DNA from: Actinomycetospora sp. NBRC 106378
GTDB lineage: Bacteria > Actinomycetota > Actinomycetes > Mycobacteriales > Pseudonocardiaceae
DNA length: 64,000 bases
Reading direction: 5' to 3'
NCBI RefSeq assembly: GCF_030269685.1
Contig: NZ_BSTT01000014.1
Coordinates: forward strand, 1-64,000
Shown in pieces: positions 36,469-44,714 of the stretch. The notes below the pieces were generated by a model. It did not search any database. It saw only the letters and a program-made list of their open reading frames with translations, and was not told the origin of the DNA. Position numbers and translations under genes: made by a program. Every line of letters begins with the position of its first letter. The first letter of the stretch is position 1.

Positions 36469-37599
36469 CTAGAAGGCGAACCGCCGCTCGAAGTCGGCGT
36501 CCTGCAGGGCCGGCCGCTCGAGGGTGAAGGTGTCCACCGGGAACCGGGACCGACCCGCCGTCGCGAACTCGGCGAGGACCCTGCCCAGCAGGGACGCGTA
36601 GGCGGCGGCGTGCCCCGTCCCCACCGCGACGTGCACGGACGGTGCCTCGGGCACGGTGTCGACGACGAGGTGGCGGTCGGGCGCGAGGGCGGACCGGGAG
36701 GTCGTGCTCGACAGCTCGGGACCGCCGAACCCCGGGAGGTGCTCGGCGAGGAACTCCTCGCGGCGCTTGCGGGCCAGCGCGTCGGCCTCGAAGGAGGGGG
36801 CGGTGTCCAGCTCCTGGTCCAGCGTCGTCGCGATCGCGCCGTCCACCGGCAGGGCGACGAGCTCCTCCGCCCCGTGCCAGCGCACCACCGGGAGGGCCCC
36901 GGGGGAGTGGTCGAGCAGGTTCGCGGTGGCGTAGCGGGTGACCTGCTCGAAGCGCGTCGTGAGCGGCAGCGGGCGGCCGAGCCCGGCGAGGAGGTCGACG
37001 GCCACGGCGTCGGCGGTGACGACGACCTGCTCGGCCCGGTGCACGGCGTCGTCGGTGACCACCTCGACGTGCTCACGGCCCGGCCGCACCGCGCGGACCG
37101 GCGTGTTCTCCAGGACGTGCGCCCCCTGCCCGCGGGCCAGGGCGAGGTGCACCGCGGCGGCCCGACGGGCGTCGACCACGCCCGCGCCGCGCTGGTGGAG
37201 CGCCCGCTCGTGGCCGGTCGGCCGGAGCTGCGGCCACCGTGCGTGCAGCGCGGCCGCGTCGAGCTCCTCGAGCGGCACCCGGTGGCGGGCGGCGACGGCG
37301 CGGTAGCCGTCGAGCACGGGGGAGGCCTCGGCGACGACGAGCTCGCCGGTGTCCGTGACGAGCTGCTGGCCGGACACGCGCGCCACGGCGTCCCAGGCGT
37401 CGAGCGCCGCGGGGGCGAGGGCGGCGTGCACGTCGAGGGGCTGGGTGCGGCTCAGCACGTGGCCCCGCTCGGGGACGGCGCCGACCCGGCCGGCGTCGAG
37501 TCCCAGCACCCCGCCCCGGGTCGCGCGCGCCGTCCAGTAGAGCGCGGCAGCGCCCGGGCCGCCGCAGCCGATGACGATGACGCGGTGCTCGGAGCTCAT
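36469..37599 (-). CDS. FAD-dependent amine oxidase, monomeric sarcosine/N-methyltryptophan oxidase type
   Basis: A 376-residue DAO-family flavoprotein. N-terminal dinucleotide fold VIVIGCGGPGAAALYWTA, then LSRTQPLD near residue 50, and a C-terminal APDRHLVVDTVPEAPSVHVAVGTGHAAAYASLLGRVLAE block as in MSOX and MTOX. In those enzymes a Cys shortly before PDE holds FAD covalently; here the stretch reads TTSRSALAPD with no Cys, so FAD should be bound non-covalently. The ATG at 37599 is chosen by the start of the FAD fold. It is divergent from a LysR gene that probably controls it. Confidence 0.85.
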   Translation of the reverse strand: MSSEHRVIVIGCGGPGAAALYWTARATRGGVLGLDAGRVGAVPERGHVLSRTQPLDVHAALAPAALDAWDAVARVSGQQLVTDTGELVVAEASPVLDGYRAVAARHRVPLEELDAAALHARWPQLRPTGHERALHQRGAGVVDARRAAAVHLALARGQGAHVLENTPVRAVRPGREHVEVVTDDAVHRAEQVVVTADAVAVDLLAGLGRPLPLTTRFEQVTRYATANLLDHSPGALPVVRWHGAEELVALPVDGAIATTLDQELDTAPSFEADALARKRREEFLAEHLPGFGGPELSSTTSRSALAPDRHLVVDTVPEAPSVHVAVGTGHAAAYASLLGRVLAEFATAGRSRFPVDTFTLERPALQDADFERRFAF

Positions 37600-37699
37600 G
37601 GGGATTCCCGGGGTCGGATGCGACGGGTCTGGCACCCACCCTGCGTCCCGCCGCGGGGTCGTGGTGGCGGCGGGCGATCGGCAACCCCACTGGTCTGAG

Positions 37700-37711
37700 A
37701 AGGCGGGCCTT
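37700..37711. promoter_or_regulatory. possible LysR operator
   Basis: AAGGCGGGCCTT is a 5-bp inverted repeat around two bases, within AGAAGGCGGGCCTTAT, in the 162-base gap between the oxidase and the LysR gene, about 50 bases before the latter. The location fits autoregulated divergent LysR control; the T-N11-A pattern is only approximate. Confidence 0.4.
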
Positions 37712-37761
37712 ATGGATGGGGGGCCACCGCGTCCGCGGTCCGGGCGTGCACCATCGACCCC

Positions 37762-38655
37762 ATGGACCTCGAGCTCCGCCAGCTGCGGGCGTTCCTCGCG
37801 GTCGCCTCGGAGCTGCACTTCAGCCGGGCCGCGCGGCGCCTGCACGTGAGCCAGCCCGCGCTCTCCCAGCAGATCCGGGCGCTGGAGAAGAGCCTCGGCA
37901 CCGCGCTGTTCGACCGGTCCAGCCGCGCCACCGAGCTGACCGCCGCCGGGCGGGTGCTCTTCGAGGCGGCCCCGCGGGTGCTCTACGAGGCGGAGCGGGC
38001 CCAGTCGCTCGTGACGCAGGCGGCGCGCGGTGCGGTCGGGCTGCTGACCGTCGGGTCGGTGGGGACCGCGCTCGCCTCCATCGCGCCCCGCATCCTGCGG
38101 TCGGTGCGTGCGGAGTTCCCCGACCTGCAGCTCGAGGTGAGCCAGCACGACACCTCGGCCCAGCTGGTCGCTCTCGCCGACGGGCGGATGGACGTCGGGC
38201 TCGTGCGGGCCGCGCAGCCCACCGAGGCGGTGGCGGTGGAGCACCTCGTCGCGGAACCCCTGCTGTGCGCGGTGCCCTCGGACCACCGGCTCGCCGGCGG
38301 CCCCACCGTCGACCCGGCCGAGCTCGCCGACGAGTCCTTCGTGCTCTGGCCCCGGCCGTTGGGACGGGCGTTCTTCGACATCATCGTGAGCTACTGCCTC
38401 GGCCACGGGTTCAGTCCGCGGATCGTCGCCGAGGGTGCCGACATCGAGACCCAGCTCGGCCTCGTCGCGGCCGGGCTCGGGGTCTCGTTGCAGCCGTCCT
38501 ACTACGCGAACCTGCGGCCCCCGGGCGTGGTGTTCCTGCCGTTGGACGGCGACGTCCCGCAGGTCGCGCTGCAGGTCGCCTACCGCCGCAGCGACCGCTC
38601 ACCCGCCGTCGCGCACTTCGTCGCGGCGGCGAAGAGGTGCGCCGGGGCCGGCTGA
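37762..38655 (+). CDS. LysR family transcriptional regulator
   Basis: A 297-residue regulator. The N-terminal winged helix ELRQLRAFLAVASELHFSRAARRLHVSQPALSQQIRALEKSLGTALF is textbook LysR, and a periplasmic-binding-protein-like effector domain follows (about 90-297). Divergent transcription from the FAD oxidase makes that gene the likely target. Effector unknown, perhaps an N-methyl amine or amino acid. Confidence 0.95.
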   Translation: MDLELRQLRAFLAVASELHFSRAARRLHVSQPALSQQIRALEKSLGTALFDRSSRATELTAAGRVLFEAAPRVLYEAERAQSLVTQAARGAVGLLTVGSVGTALASIAPRILRSVRAEFPDLQLEVSQHDTSAQLVALADGRMDVGLVRAAQPTEAVAVEHLVAEPLLCAVPSDHRLAGGPTVDPAELADESFVLWPRPLGRAFFDIIVSYCLGHGFSPRIVAEGADIETQLGLVAAGLGVSLQPSYYANLRPPGVVFLPLDGDVPQVALQVAYRRSDRSPAVAHFVAAAKRCAGAG

Positions 38656-38656
38656 C

Positions 38657-39331
38657 TCACCAGGGGACGGTGCGACCGTCGGCGAGGAACGAGCCGCTGG
38701 GGTGCACGGTCGGGCGCAGCACCGTCGCGACGATGCCGGCGGCACCGTCGGCCACCGGGCGGCCGCCGCGCCCGCCCATGTCGGTCGCGGTCCAGCCCGG
38801 CGAGACCGACTGCACGACGATCGGCGCGAGCGCGTCCGCGAACACCCGCGTCGTCGCGTTGAGCGCGGCCTTGGACACCGAGTAGGCCGGCGAGTACGCC
38901 CGCATCCGGGCCAGCGACCCGAGCTCGCTCGTCACGTTCACGACGACGGGTTCGGTCCCGTCCCGCAGCAGGGGCGCGGCCGCCTGGATGAGCCGCCAGG
39001 CGGCGAGCACGTTCGTGCGCCACGCCTCGTCGACGACGGCGAGATCCTCGGTGAGCGGGTCGGCCCCGGCGTCGAAGTGGGTCGCGGCGTTGTTCACCAC
39101 CGCGTCGAGCCGGCCGAGGTGCTCGCCGATCCAGGCGATCGCGGAGTAGACCGAGGCCTGGTCGGTGACGTCGAGCCCGACGGCGTGGACACCGAGCTCG
39201 GCGGCAACGCGTTCGCCGTCGGCGGGGTCGCGGGTCCCGGCGACGACGGTGCACCCGGCGGCGGCCAGCTGACGGGCGATCTCGGTGCCGAGGCCCCGGG
39301 ACGCGCCGGTGACGAGGACGGTGCGACTCAT
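38657..39331 (-). CDS. short-chain dehydrogenase/reductase
   Basis: A 224-residue NAD(P)-dependent SDR. TVLVTGASRGLGTEIA holds the TGxxxGxG cofactor motif, VNNAA the NNAG element, and the catalytic set is Ser in VTSELG with YSVSK. GTRDPAD after strand 2 hints at NADPH preference. It is divergent from the P450 gene; the SDR may act on the P450 product (inference). Stop codon is next to the LysR gene end (converging, one base apart). Confidence 0.92.
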   Translation of the reverse strand: MSRTVLVTGASRGLGTEIARQLAAAGCTVVAGTRDPADGERVAAELGVHAVGLDVTDQASVYSAIAWIGEHLGRLDAVVNNAATHFDAGADPLTEDLAVVDEAWRTNVLAAWRLIQAAAPLLRDGTEPVVVNVTSELGSLARMRAYSPAYSVSKAALNATTRVFADALAPIVVQSVSPGWTATDMGGRGGRPVADGAAGIVATVLRPTVHPSGSFLADGRTVPW

Positions 39332-39352
39332 CCGGTCGGGTGCCCGCTGGAC

Positions 39353-39404
39353 GCGCCCGACTATCTGAAAGCCCCCTACCGTTTCCGGTGCTAACGTCGG
39401 GCGC
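39353..39404. promoter_or_regulatory. inverted repeat spanning the SDR-P450 divergent gap
   Basis: GCGCCCGAC (39353-39361) and GTCGGGCGC (39396-39404) are perfect 9-bp arms flanking 34 bases that must contain the divergent promoters; the right arm abuts the P450 ATG. It could be a two-site operator, perhaps for the TetR gene at 40956. Confidence 0.35.
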
Positions 39405-40571
39405 ATGGCCGGCGCGATCACCCTCCCGCTCCACATGCAGCGTGACCGGTACGACCCGCCCGTGCGCATGGCGGAGCTGCGGGAGCGGCCGGGCCTCGAG
39501 GCCATCACCACGCCGCTCGGGCTGCGCGCCCACCTCGCCACGCGGTACGAGGACGTCCGCGAGGTCCTGGGCGACGCCGAACGCTTCTCCTCCGCGGGCA
39601 TGCCGGCGCTGCCCGGGGCGGAGCCCGACCAGCGGGTGGGCAACCTGCTCGCGCTGGACCCGCCCGACCACACGCGGCTGCGGCGGCTGCTCACCGGGGA
39701 GTTCACGGTCCGGCGCATCCGGCGGCTGCAGCCGCGGATCGAGCAGATCGTCACCGAGCACCTCGACGCCATGGAGCAGGCGGGGCCCCCGGCGGACCTC
39801 GTCGAGCGGTTCGCGCTGCCGATCCCGAGCCTGGTGATCTGCGAGCTGCTCGGCGTGCCGTACGCCGACCGCGGTGACTTCCACCGACGCGCCGCGATCC
39901 AGCTCGACCTCACCCGTCCCCTGGCCGAGCGGGGCGCGATCGCCGCCGAGTCGCGGGCCTACATGGGGACGCTGGTCGACCGGGCCACGGCCGACCCGGG
40001 CGAGGACCTGCTCGGGATGCTCGTGCGCGAGCACGGCGGGGAGCTCAGCCGGGCCGAGCTGATCGGGGTGGCGTCACTGCTGCTCATCGCCGGCCACGAG
40101 ACCACCGCGAACATGCTCGCGCTCGGGACGCTCGCGCTCCTGGAGCACCCGGACCAGGCGACGGCCCTGCGCGAGGACCCGACCGTGACCGCCCCCGCCG
40201 TGGAGGAACTCATGCGGTTCCTGTCGGTGGTGCACTCCGGGATGCCGCGGCGGGTGACGCGCGACACCGAGGTGGGCGGGACACCGCTGCGCGCCGGGGA
40301 GTTCGTCGTCGTCTCGCTGCCCGCCGCGGACCGGGACCGCGCGCTCGTGGAGGACCCGGAACGGCTCGACGTCGGGCGCGCCGCGGCCCCGCACGTCGCC
40401 TTCGGGCACGGGGTGCACCACTGTCTGGGCGCACCGCTGGCGCGCATGGAGATGGCCACCGCGTTCCCGGCCCTGCTGCGGCGCTTCCCGTCGCTCGCCG
40501 TCGCAGGGGAACCGGAGTTCCGGTCGGCCGCCGTGGTCTACGGACTGCGGCACCTGCCGGTCACCTGGTGA
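39405..40571 (+). CDS. cytochrome P450
   Basis: A 388-residue soluble class I P450 monooxygenase. Landmarks: oxygen-activating helix I AGHETTAN (229-236), helix K Glu268-x-x-Arg271 (EELMR), and haem-ligating Cys340 in FGHGVHHCLGAPLARME. The length is typical of bacterial hydroxylases. A 3Fe-4S ferredoxin gene follows after 37 bases and would supply electrons. Family number and substrate cannot be given from sequence reading alone. Confidence 0.95.
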   Translation: MAGAITLPLHMQRDRYDPPVRMAELRERPGLEAITTPLGLRAHLATRYEDVREVLGDAERFSSAGMPALPGAEPDQRVGNLLALDPPDHTRLRRLLTGEFTVRRIRRLQPRIEQIVTEHLDAMEQAGPPADLVERFALPIPSLVICELLGVPYADRGDFHRRAAIQLDLTRPLAERGAIAAESRAYMGTLVDRATADPGEDLLGMLVREHGGELSRAELIGVASLLLIAGHETTANMLALGTLALLEHPDQATALREDPTVTAPAVEELMRFLSVVHSGMPRRVTRDTEVGGTPLRAGEFVVVSLPAADRDRALVEDPERLDVGRAAAPHVAFGHGVHHCLGAPLARMEMATAFPALLRRFPSLAVAGEPEFRSAAVVYGLRHLPVTW

Positions 40572-40608
40572 GATCAACCGTCCTTTCGCCCACCACCGGA
40601 GGGGAACC

Positions 40609-40803
40609 ATGAAGATCCGAGCCGACCGCGACGTCTGCATCGGGGCGGGCAACTGCGTGCTCGCCGCCGAGAACGTGTTCGACCAGGACGACGACGCGAT
40701 CGTCGTCGTCCTGCAGGAGACCCCGGAGGGCGCCGACGCCGAGGCGGCGCGCAACGCCGTGGGGTCGTGCCCGTCGGGGGCGCTCTCCATCGAGGAGACG
40801 TAG
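40609..40803 (+). CDS. 3Fe-4S ferredoxin, P450 redox partner
   Basis: A 64-residue ferredoxin. Cys10, Cys16 and Cys54 (CIGAGNC ... SCPSGAL) form the C-x5-C-xn-C-P pattern of actinobacterial P450-associated [3Fe-4S] ferredoxins. GGAGGGGAACC precedes the ATG. The last codons and the TAG stop are encoded by the first unit of a 35-base tandem repeat (40791-40860). No ferredoxin reductase is nearby. Confidence 0.93.
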   Translation: MKIRADRDVCIGAGNCVLAAENVFDQDDDAIVVVLQETPEGADAEAARNAVGSCPSGALSIEET

Positions 40804-40860
40804 CGCAGCGGAGCTCGACCATCGGCGAGGAGACGTAGCGCAGCGGAGCTCGACCATCGG
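40791..40860 (+). repeat. 35-base perfect tandem duplication overlapping the ferredoxin stop
   Basis: Two identical units, each beginning CGAGGAGACGTAGCGCAGCG, at 40791-40825 and 40826-40860; a third start (CGAGA) follows. The core GGAGACGTAGCGCAGCGGAG resembles the dispersed repeat at 5657 and 28108-28172 with two changes. The ferredoxin stop codon TAG lies in unit 1. Confidence 0.9.
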
Positions 40861-40955
40861 CGAGAGTCCTGACCCGCCCGTGACGAGGTGGACGACGCCG
40901 TCCGGTCGCACGCGACACGTCCGGATCGCGTCGTCACGCTGCTAGCGTCCCGGCC

Positions 40956-41612
40956 GTGACCGAGCTGTCCTCCCGACCGTTGCGCGCCGACGCCGCGCGC
41001 AACCACCGCGCCATCGTGGCCGCGGCGCGGGAGGCGTTCGAGGAGGTCGGCCCCGACGTGCCGCTCGAGGAGGTGGCGCGGCGCGCGGGGGTCGGCCCGT
41101 CCACGCTCTACCGGCGCTTCGGCGGGCGGGACGAACTGGTCACGGCGGTGTTCGCGGAGTACTTCGCCGATGCCGTCGAGCCGCTGTTCGCCCGGGTCGA
41201 CGCCGAGCCCGACCCGGCGCGCGCCATCGCGGTGCTCGTCGAGGGCATCGCCCGCGCGTTCGTGCACCGCCGCGGCATCCTGCGCGCCGCCAAGGACGCC
41301 GGGGCCTTCACCCCGGAGATCGTGCTGCGCTTCATCGGCCCGCTGCACGACCTCGTCGAGCGGGCGAAGGAGCAGGGCGTCGTGCGCTCCGACCTGGAGG
41401 CCCGGGACATCCCGTCGACCGCGCACATGCTCGCGTCGGTCGCCGCACCGTTCGGCACCGACATCGACCCGAGTGCCTGGGACCGCTACCTCCCCCTGCT
41501 CCTCGACGGACTCGCCGCCCGCGCCGAGTACTCCTCCCTGCCCCCGCTCGACCCACCGCCGCGCGCCGAGGTCGCCGAGCGGCTCGGATGCCCGACCAGG
41601 AGTCGCGAGTGA
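40956..41612 (+). CDS. TetR family transcriptional regulator
   Basis: A 218-residue repressor. Helix-turn-helix at about residues 30-55 (PLEEVARRAGVGPSTLYRRFGGRDELVTAVF), then a ligand-binding domain. GTG start. It follows the P450-ferredoxin pair by 152 bases and its stop overlaps the NCS2 permease start (GTGA), so it may control either. Target unproven. Confidence 0.93.
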   Translation: MTELSSRPLRADAARNHRAIVAAAREAFEEVGPDVPLEEVARRAGVGPSTLYRRFGGRDELVTAVFAEYFADAVEPLFARVDAEPDPARAIAVLVEGIARAFVHRRGILRAAKDAGAFTPEIVLRFIGPLHDLVERAKEQGVVRSDLEARDIPSTAHMLASVAAPFGTDIDPSAWDRYLPLLLDGLAARAEYSSLPPLDPPPRAEVAERLGCPTRSRE

Positions 41613-43003
41613 CCGGAACCCTGCGCTGGACGGTTCATGGCGACGGCCGTGCTCCCGGCCCGGGGGAGGTGGTGCGGCCCGAGGAGCGGATGAGCTGGGG
41701 CCGCACCGTCGGTCTCGGGATGCAGCACGTCCTCGCCATGTTCGGGGCGACCTTCGTCTTCCCCGTGCTGATGGGCCTGGACCCGAACCTCGCGATCCTG
41801 CTCTCCGGGCTCGCGACGATGCTGTTCCTGCTCATGACGCGCGGACGCGTGCCCAGCTACCTCGGCACGAGCGCGTCGTTCGTCGGCGTGGTCGCCGCCG
41901 TGCGGGCCGACGGCGGGACGAGCGCCGAGGTCACCGGGGCGATCGCCGTCACCGGCGTGGTGCTCGCGCTGGTCGGGCTCGCCGTGCACCTCGGCGGCGC
42001 CCGCATCATCTCGGCGATCCTGCCGCCCGCCGTCACCGGTGCGGTGGTGCTGCTGATCGGCTTCAACCTCGCGCCGGTCGTCGCCGGGACGTACTGGCCG
42101 CAGGACCAGGGCGTGGCCCTCGTGACCATGCTCGTCGTCATGGTGGTGGCCGTGGCCGCCCGCGGGATGCTCGGTCGGCTGGCCGTGCTGGTCGGGCTCG
42201 TCGTCGGCTACGTGCTCTCGGCGGTGCTCGACGCGGTGCTGGGCCCGATCACCGCGCCCGACGCCTCCGGGGTGGTGTCCACCCACCTGCGGCTCGACTT
42301 CTCGAAGGTGGCCGACGCGCCGTGGGTCGGGTTGCCGCTGGGGACGCCCGACGCCCCCGGGCTGCACCTCCCGGCGTTCAGCGCGACGGCGATCCTCCTC
42401 GTGGTGCCGGTCGTGGTCGCGCTGATCGCCGAGAACACCGGGCACGTCAAGGCCGTCGCCTCGATGACCCGGGAGGACCTCGACCCCTACCTGGGACGGG
42501 CTCTCGCCGCGGACGGGATCGCCACGGCGGTCGCGGGCGGGGTCGGCGGGTCGCCGACCACCACCTACGCCGAGAACATCGGCGTCATGGCCGCGACCCG
42601 CGTGTACTCCACCGCGGCGTACTGGGTGGCTGCCGTGGTCGCGGTGCTCATCGGTTTCTGCCCGAAGTTCGGCGCCGTCGTCGCGGCCACCCCGGGCGGG
42701 GTGCTCGGCGGGATCACCGTGGTGCTCTACGGGATGATCGGCCTGCTCGGGGCCCGGATCTGGGTGGAGAACCGGGTCGACTTCTCCCGGCCCGAGGTGC
42801 TGGTGCCGCTGGCCGCGGGCATCGTCATCGGGGTCGGCGACGTGACGATGGAGTTCGCCGGCGGGCAGTTCGGGGGTATCGCGTTCGGCACCGTCGTGGC
42901 GATCGCCGGCTACCACCTCATGCGTCGACTGACGCCGCAGCGTCCGGACCCGATGCCGGCGGAGACGCAGGAGACGCCTCCAGACCCGCCAGCAGAGCGC
43001 TGA
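41609..43003 (+). CDS. uracil/xanthine permease, NCS2 (UraA-like) family
   Basis: A 464-residue nucleobase:H+ symporter with about 14 helices. VLAMFGATFVFPVLMGLDPN opens the transport domain, SFVGVVAAV is the helix 3 element, and SPTTTYAENIGVMAATRVYS carries the conserved Glu that binds uracil in UraA. GTG 41609 is chosen because AGGAG lies six bases upstream and it overlaps the TetR stop; an ATG seven codons earlier (41588) is possible. The 3' end overlaps a converging TetR gene by 86 bases. Confidence 0.92.
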   Translation: MTGTLRWTVHGDGRAPGPGEVVRPEERMSWGRTVGLGMQHVLAMFGATFVFPVLMGLDPNLAILLSGLATMLFLLMTRGRVPSYLGTSASFVGVVAAVRADGGTSAEVTGAIAVTGVVLALVGLAVHLGGARIISAILPPAVTGAVVLLIGFNLAPVVAGTYWPQDQGVALVTMLVVMVVAVAARGMLGRLAVLVGLVVGYVLSAVLDAVLGPITAPDASGVVSTHLRLDFSKVADAPWVGLPLGTPDAPGLHLPAFSATAILLVVPVVVALIAENTGHVKAVASMTREDLDPYLGRALAADGIATAVAGGVGGSPTTTYAENIGVMAATRVYSTAAYWVAAVVAVLIGFCPKFGAVVAATPGGVLGGITVVLYGMIGLLGARIWVENRVDFSRPEVLVPLAAGIVIGVGDVTMEFAGGQFGGIAFGTVVAIAGYHLMRRLTPQRPDPMPAETQETPPDPPAER

Positions 43004-43562
43004 GGGTGCGCCCGAACAGGTCGTCGGGCACCGACTCCGGGCTGAGCCGTCGGTACTGCACGAGACCACGTGCGAGGGCCGATGCGACCGTGCCGACCTC
43101 GGCGTCGGACATCGACAGTGTGGTCCCGCGCCGGGTGCGCTCCTGCGCGACCATGTCGGTGATGATCTCGTGCACCCGCCGGTGGTGGGCGGCGAGCTCC
43201 GCGCCGAAGGCGGGGGAGCGCAGGGCGTAGAGCCATGCCTCCGCCCCGAGCTCCGCGAGGTGGTCCGAGTCGGCCTCGGCGAGCAGCTGCCGGTTCAGGG
43301 CCGGCACCGCGGCCTCGAAGCCGTCGACGAGCTCGGCCTGCGCGGCGGCGAACTCGTGCGCGGAGCGCCGCTCCATGAGCGCGACGAACAGTTTCTCCTT
43401 GCTGGTGAAGTGCGCGTACACCGACCCGACGGACGTGCCGGCGGTGCGCGCGATCTCCTCGACCGACGCGGCGCCGTAGCCGCGCTCGGCGAACACCGTC
43501 GCCGCCGCGTCCAGGAGGTTCTCGTGGGTGCGCGCCTTCGCGGCGGCCCGACTGCCGGACAT
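42918..43562 (-). CDS. TetR/AcrR family transcriptional regulator
   Basis: A 214-residue regulator with the helix-turn-helix AAATVFAERGYGAASVEEIARTAGTSVGSVYAHFTSKEKLF at about residues 18-58 and a helical effector domain with ELAAHHRRVHEII. ATG 43562 starts MSGSRAAAKARTHENLL, typical; the frame is open upstream without a good start. Its last 28 codons overlap the permease gene in antisense, an unusually long overlap. No divergent target is adjacent: a 190-base gap follows. Confidence 0.9.
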   Translation of the reverse strand: MSGSRAAAKARTHENLLDAAATVFAERGYGAASVEEIARTAGTSVGSVYAHFTSKEKLFVALMERRSAHEFAAAQAELVDGFEAAVPALNRQLLAEADSDHLAELGAEAWLYALRSPAFGAELAAHHRRVHEIITDMVAQERTRRGTTLSMSDAEVGTVASALARGLVQYRRLSPESVPDDLFGRTLSALLAGLEASPASPPASGPDAAASVDA

Positions 43563-43752
43563 GGCCGACAGTCTCCCCTCTGCGGGAGGATCGGCGGAGC
43601 GGGTGGGTGATGGTTCCAGCATCACCCACCCGCCCCGCGTCACCTGGTGCTCCTCCGCGCCCCGACACGCACGGATCGCACCGTCCTCGCGTCGTCGGTG
43701 CTCCCCAGCTCCGACAACGGGTCCCGGCCGCTCGGGGGTCGGCCGGTCGCGG

Positions 43753-44034
43753 TCAGCTCGACGAGCCGAACACGCCGGTCGTCACACCGCCGACGAGCGG
43801 GCCCGCGACGCCGTCCACGCCGCCGACGACACCGCCGACGAGGTCGGTCACCCCGCCGAGCAGCTCCCCGCCCGCGCCGACGAGACCCCCGACGAGGCCC
43901 TTGGTCTGGTGCTGGGCGGCGTGCGGGTGGTCGTGGGAGTGCGACTCGGTGGCGTTCGCGGCGCCGGCCATCGCGACCGTGCCGACGCCCGCCAGCATCG
44001 TGGCGGCGGCGAACCTGCTGGTCATCCTGCTCAT
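43753..44034 (-). CDS. small secreted His- and Gly/Val-rich protein
   Basis: A 93-residue precursor. A signal peptide (MSRMTSRFAAATMLAGVGTV then AMAGAANA) should be cleaved after ANA, leaving about 67 residues: a His-rich start (ESHSHDHPHAAQHQ), then amphipathic Gly/Val/Leu repeats of the form GLVGGLVG, LLGGVTDLVGGVVGG, GPLVGGV. AAGGAG lies five bases before the ATG at 44034. No cysteines and no known family; it resembles surface-active or self-assembling secreted peptides only in composition. Function unknown. Confidence 0.75.
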   Translation of the reverse strand: MSRMTSRFAAATMLAGVGTVAMAGAANATESHSHDHPHAAQHQTKGLVGGLVGAGGELLGGVTDLVGGVVGGVDGVAGPLVGGVTTGVFGSSS

Positions 44035-44324
44035 GAGAACTCCTTCTCGGTGGGTGTCACGACGACCTCGGCGTTCCTTCCCCGTCGGGGCGTCGTTGGG
44101 ACGGGGGGACTCTCTCCCGAACCTGAGAGGCGCTCTCATCTAGGGCCCGTTCACTGAACCGACCCTCAGTGAACCGTTCGGCGGTCCACCTGCCGCCTCT
44201 CGGTCCTCCCGCGCCCGGCGAACGGGCGGTCGAGCCGCTCGACCGGGTGACGACTGGTCTCTTCGGGTGAAGCTGACGCCGAGGAGTCACTGCTGGTGAT
44301 TCCTGCTCGTCGCCGCCGTCCTCG
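44035..44324. other. intergenic region with dyads
   Basis: No gene seen. It contains TGAGAGGCGCTCTCA (44124-44138, 6-bp arms, 3-base loop) and GTTCACTGA / TCAGTGAAC (44149-44157 and 44166-44174, perfect 9-bp arms). Both lie upstream of the small secreted protein and could be operators or leader hairpins for it. Confidence 0.45.
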
Positions 44325-44375
44325 TTGACGTACCGAGGTTCCTGGTCCTATCTTCGTACTCAACCGAAAGGTTGA
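44325..44375 (+). promoter_or_regulatory. ArsR promoter and operator
   Basis: TTGACG (44325-44330) and TATCTT (44349-44354) with an 18-base spacer form a housekeeping-type promoter. Directly after it, TCAACC-GAAA-GGTTGA (44360-44375) is a perfect dyad where the transcript should start, 22 bases before the ArsR GTG. This is the classic site for ArsR autorepression. Confidence 0.7.
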
Positions 44376-44396
44376 ATACGACGATCGGAGCGGCCG

Positions 44397-44714
44397 GTGG
44401 AGGACGAGCTCTCCCGGGCCTTCGCCGCGCTGGCCGACCCGATCCGACGGGACATCGTCGCCCGCCTCACCGCGGACGACCTGACCGTCACGGAGATCGC
44501 GTCGTCCTACGACGTGAGCCTCCAGGCCGTCTCCAAGCACCTGCGGGTGCTCGAGACCGCGGGCCTGGTCAGCCGCCGACGGGACGGCCAGCAGCGCTGG
44601 GCGCATCTCGAGGTCGACGTGTTCGACCTGCTGACGGGCTGGATCGACACCTACCGCCGCCGGGCCGAGCTCCGGTACCAGCGGCTCGACGACGTCCTGC
44701 GGAGGAACCCGTGA
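44397..44714 (+). CDS. ArsR family transcriptional repressor
   Basis: A 105-residue winged-helix regulator: AFAALADPIRRDIVARLTADDLTVTEIASSYDVSLQAVSKHLRVLETAGLVSRRRDGQQRWAHL. It lacks the metal-binding ELCVC motif, placing it with the non-metal ArsR proteins that are paired with SRPBCC genes. GTG start 44397; its stop overlaps the SRPBCC start. It should repress its own operon through the TCAACC dyad. Confidence 0.93.
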   Translation: MEDELSRAFAALADPIRRDIVARLTADDLTVTEIASSYDVSLQAVSKHLRVLETAGLVSRRRDGQQRWAHLEVDVFDLLTGWIDTYRRRAELRYQRLDDVLRRNP

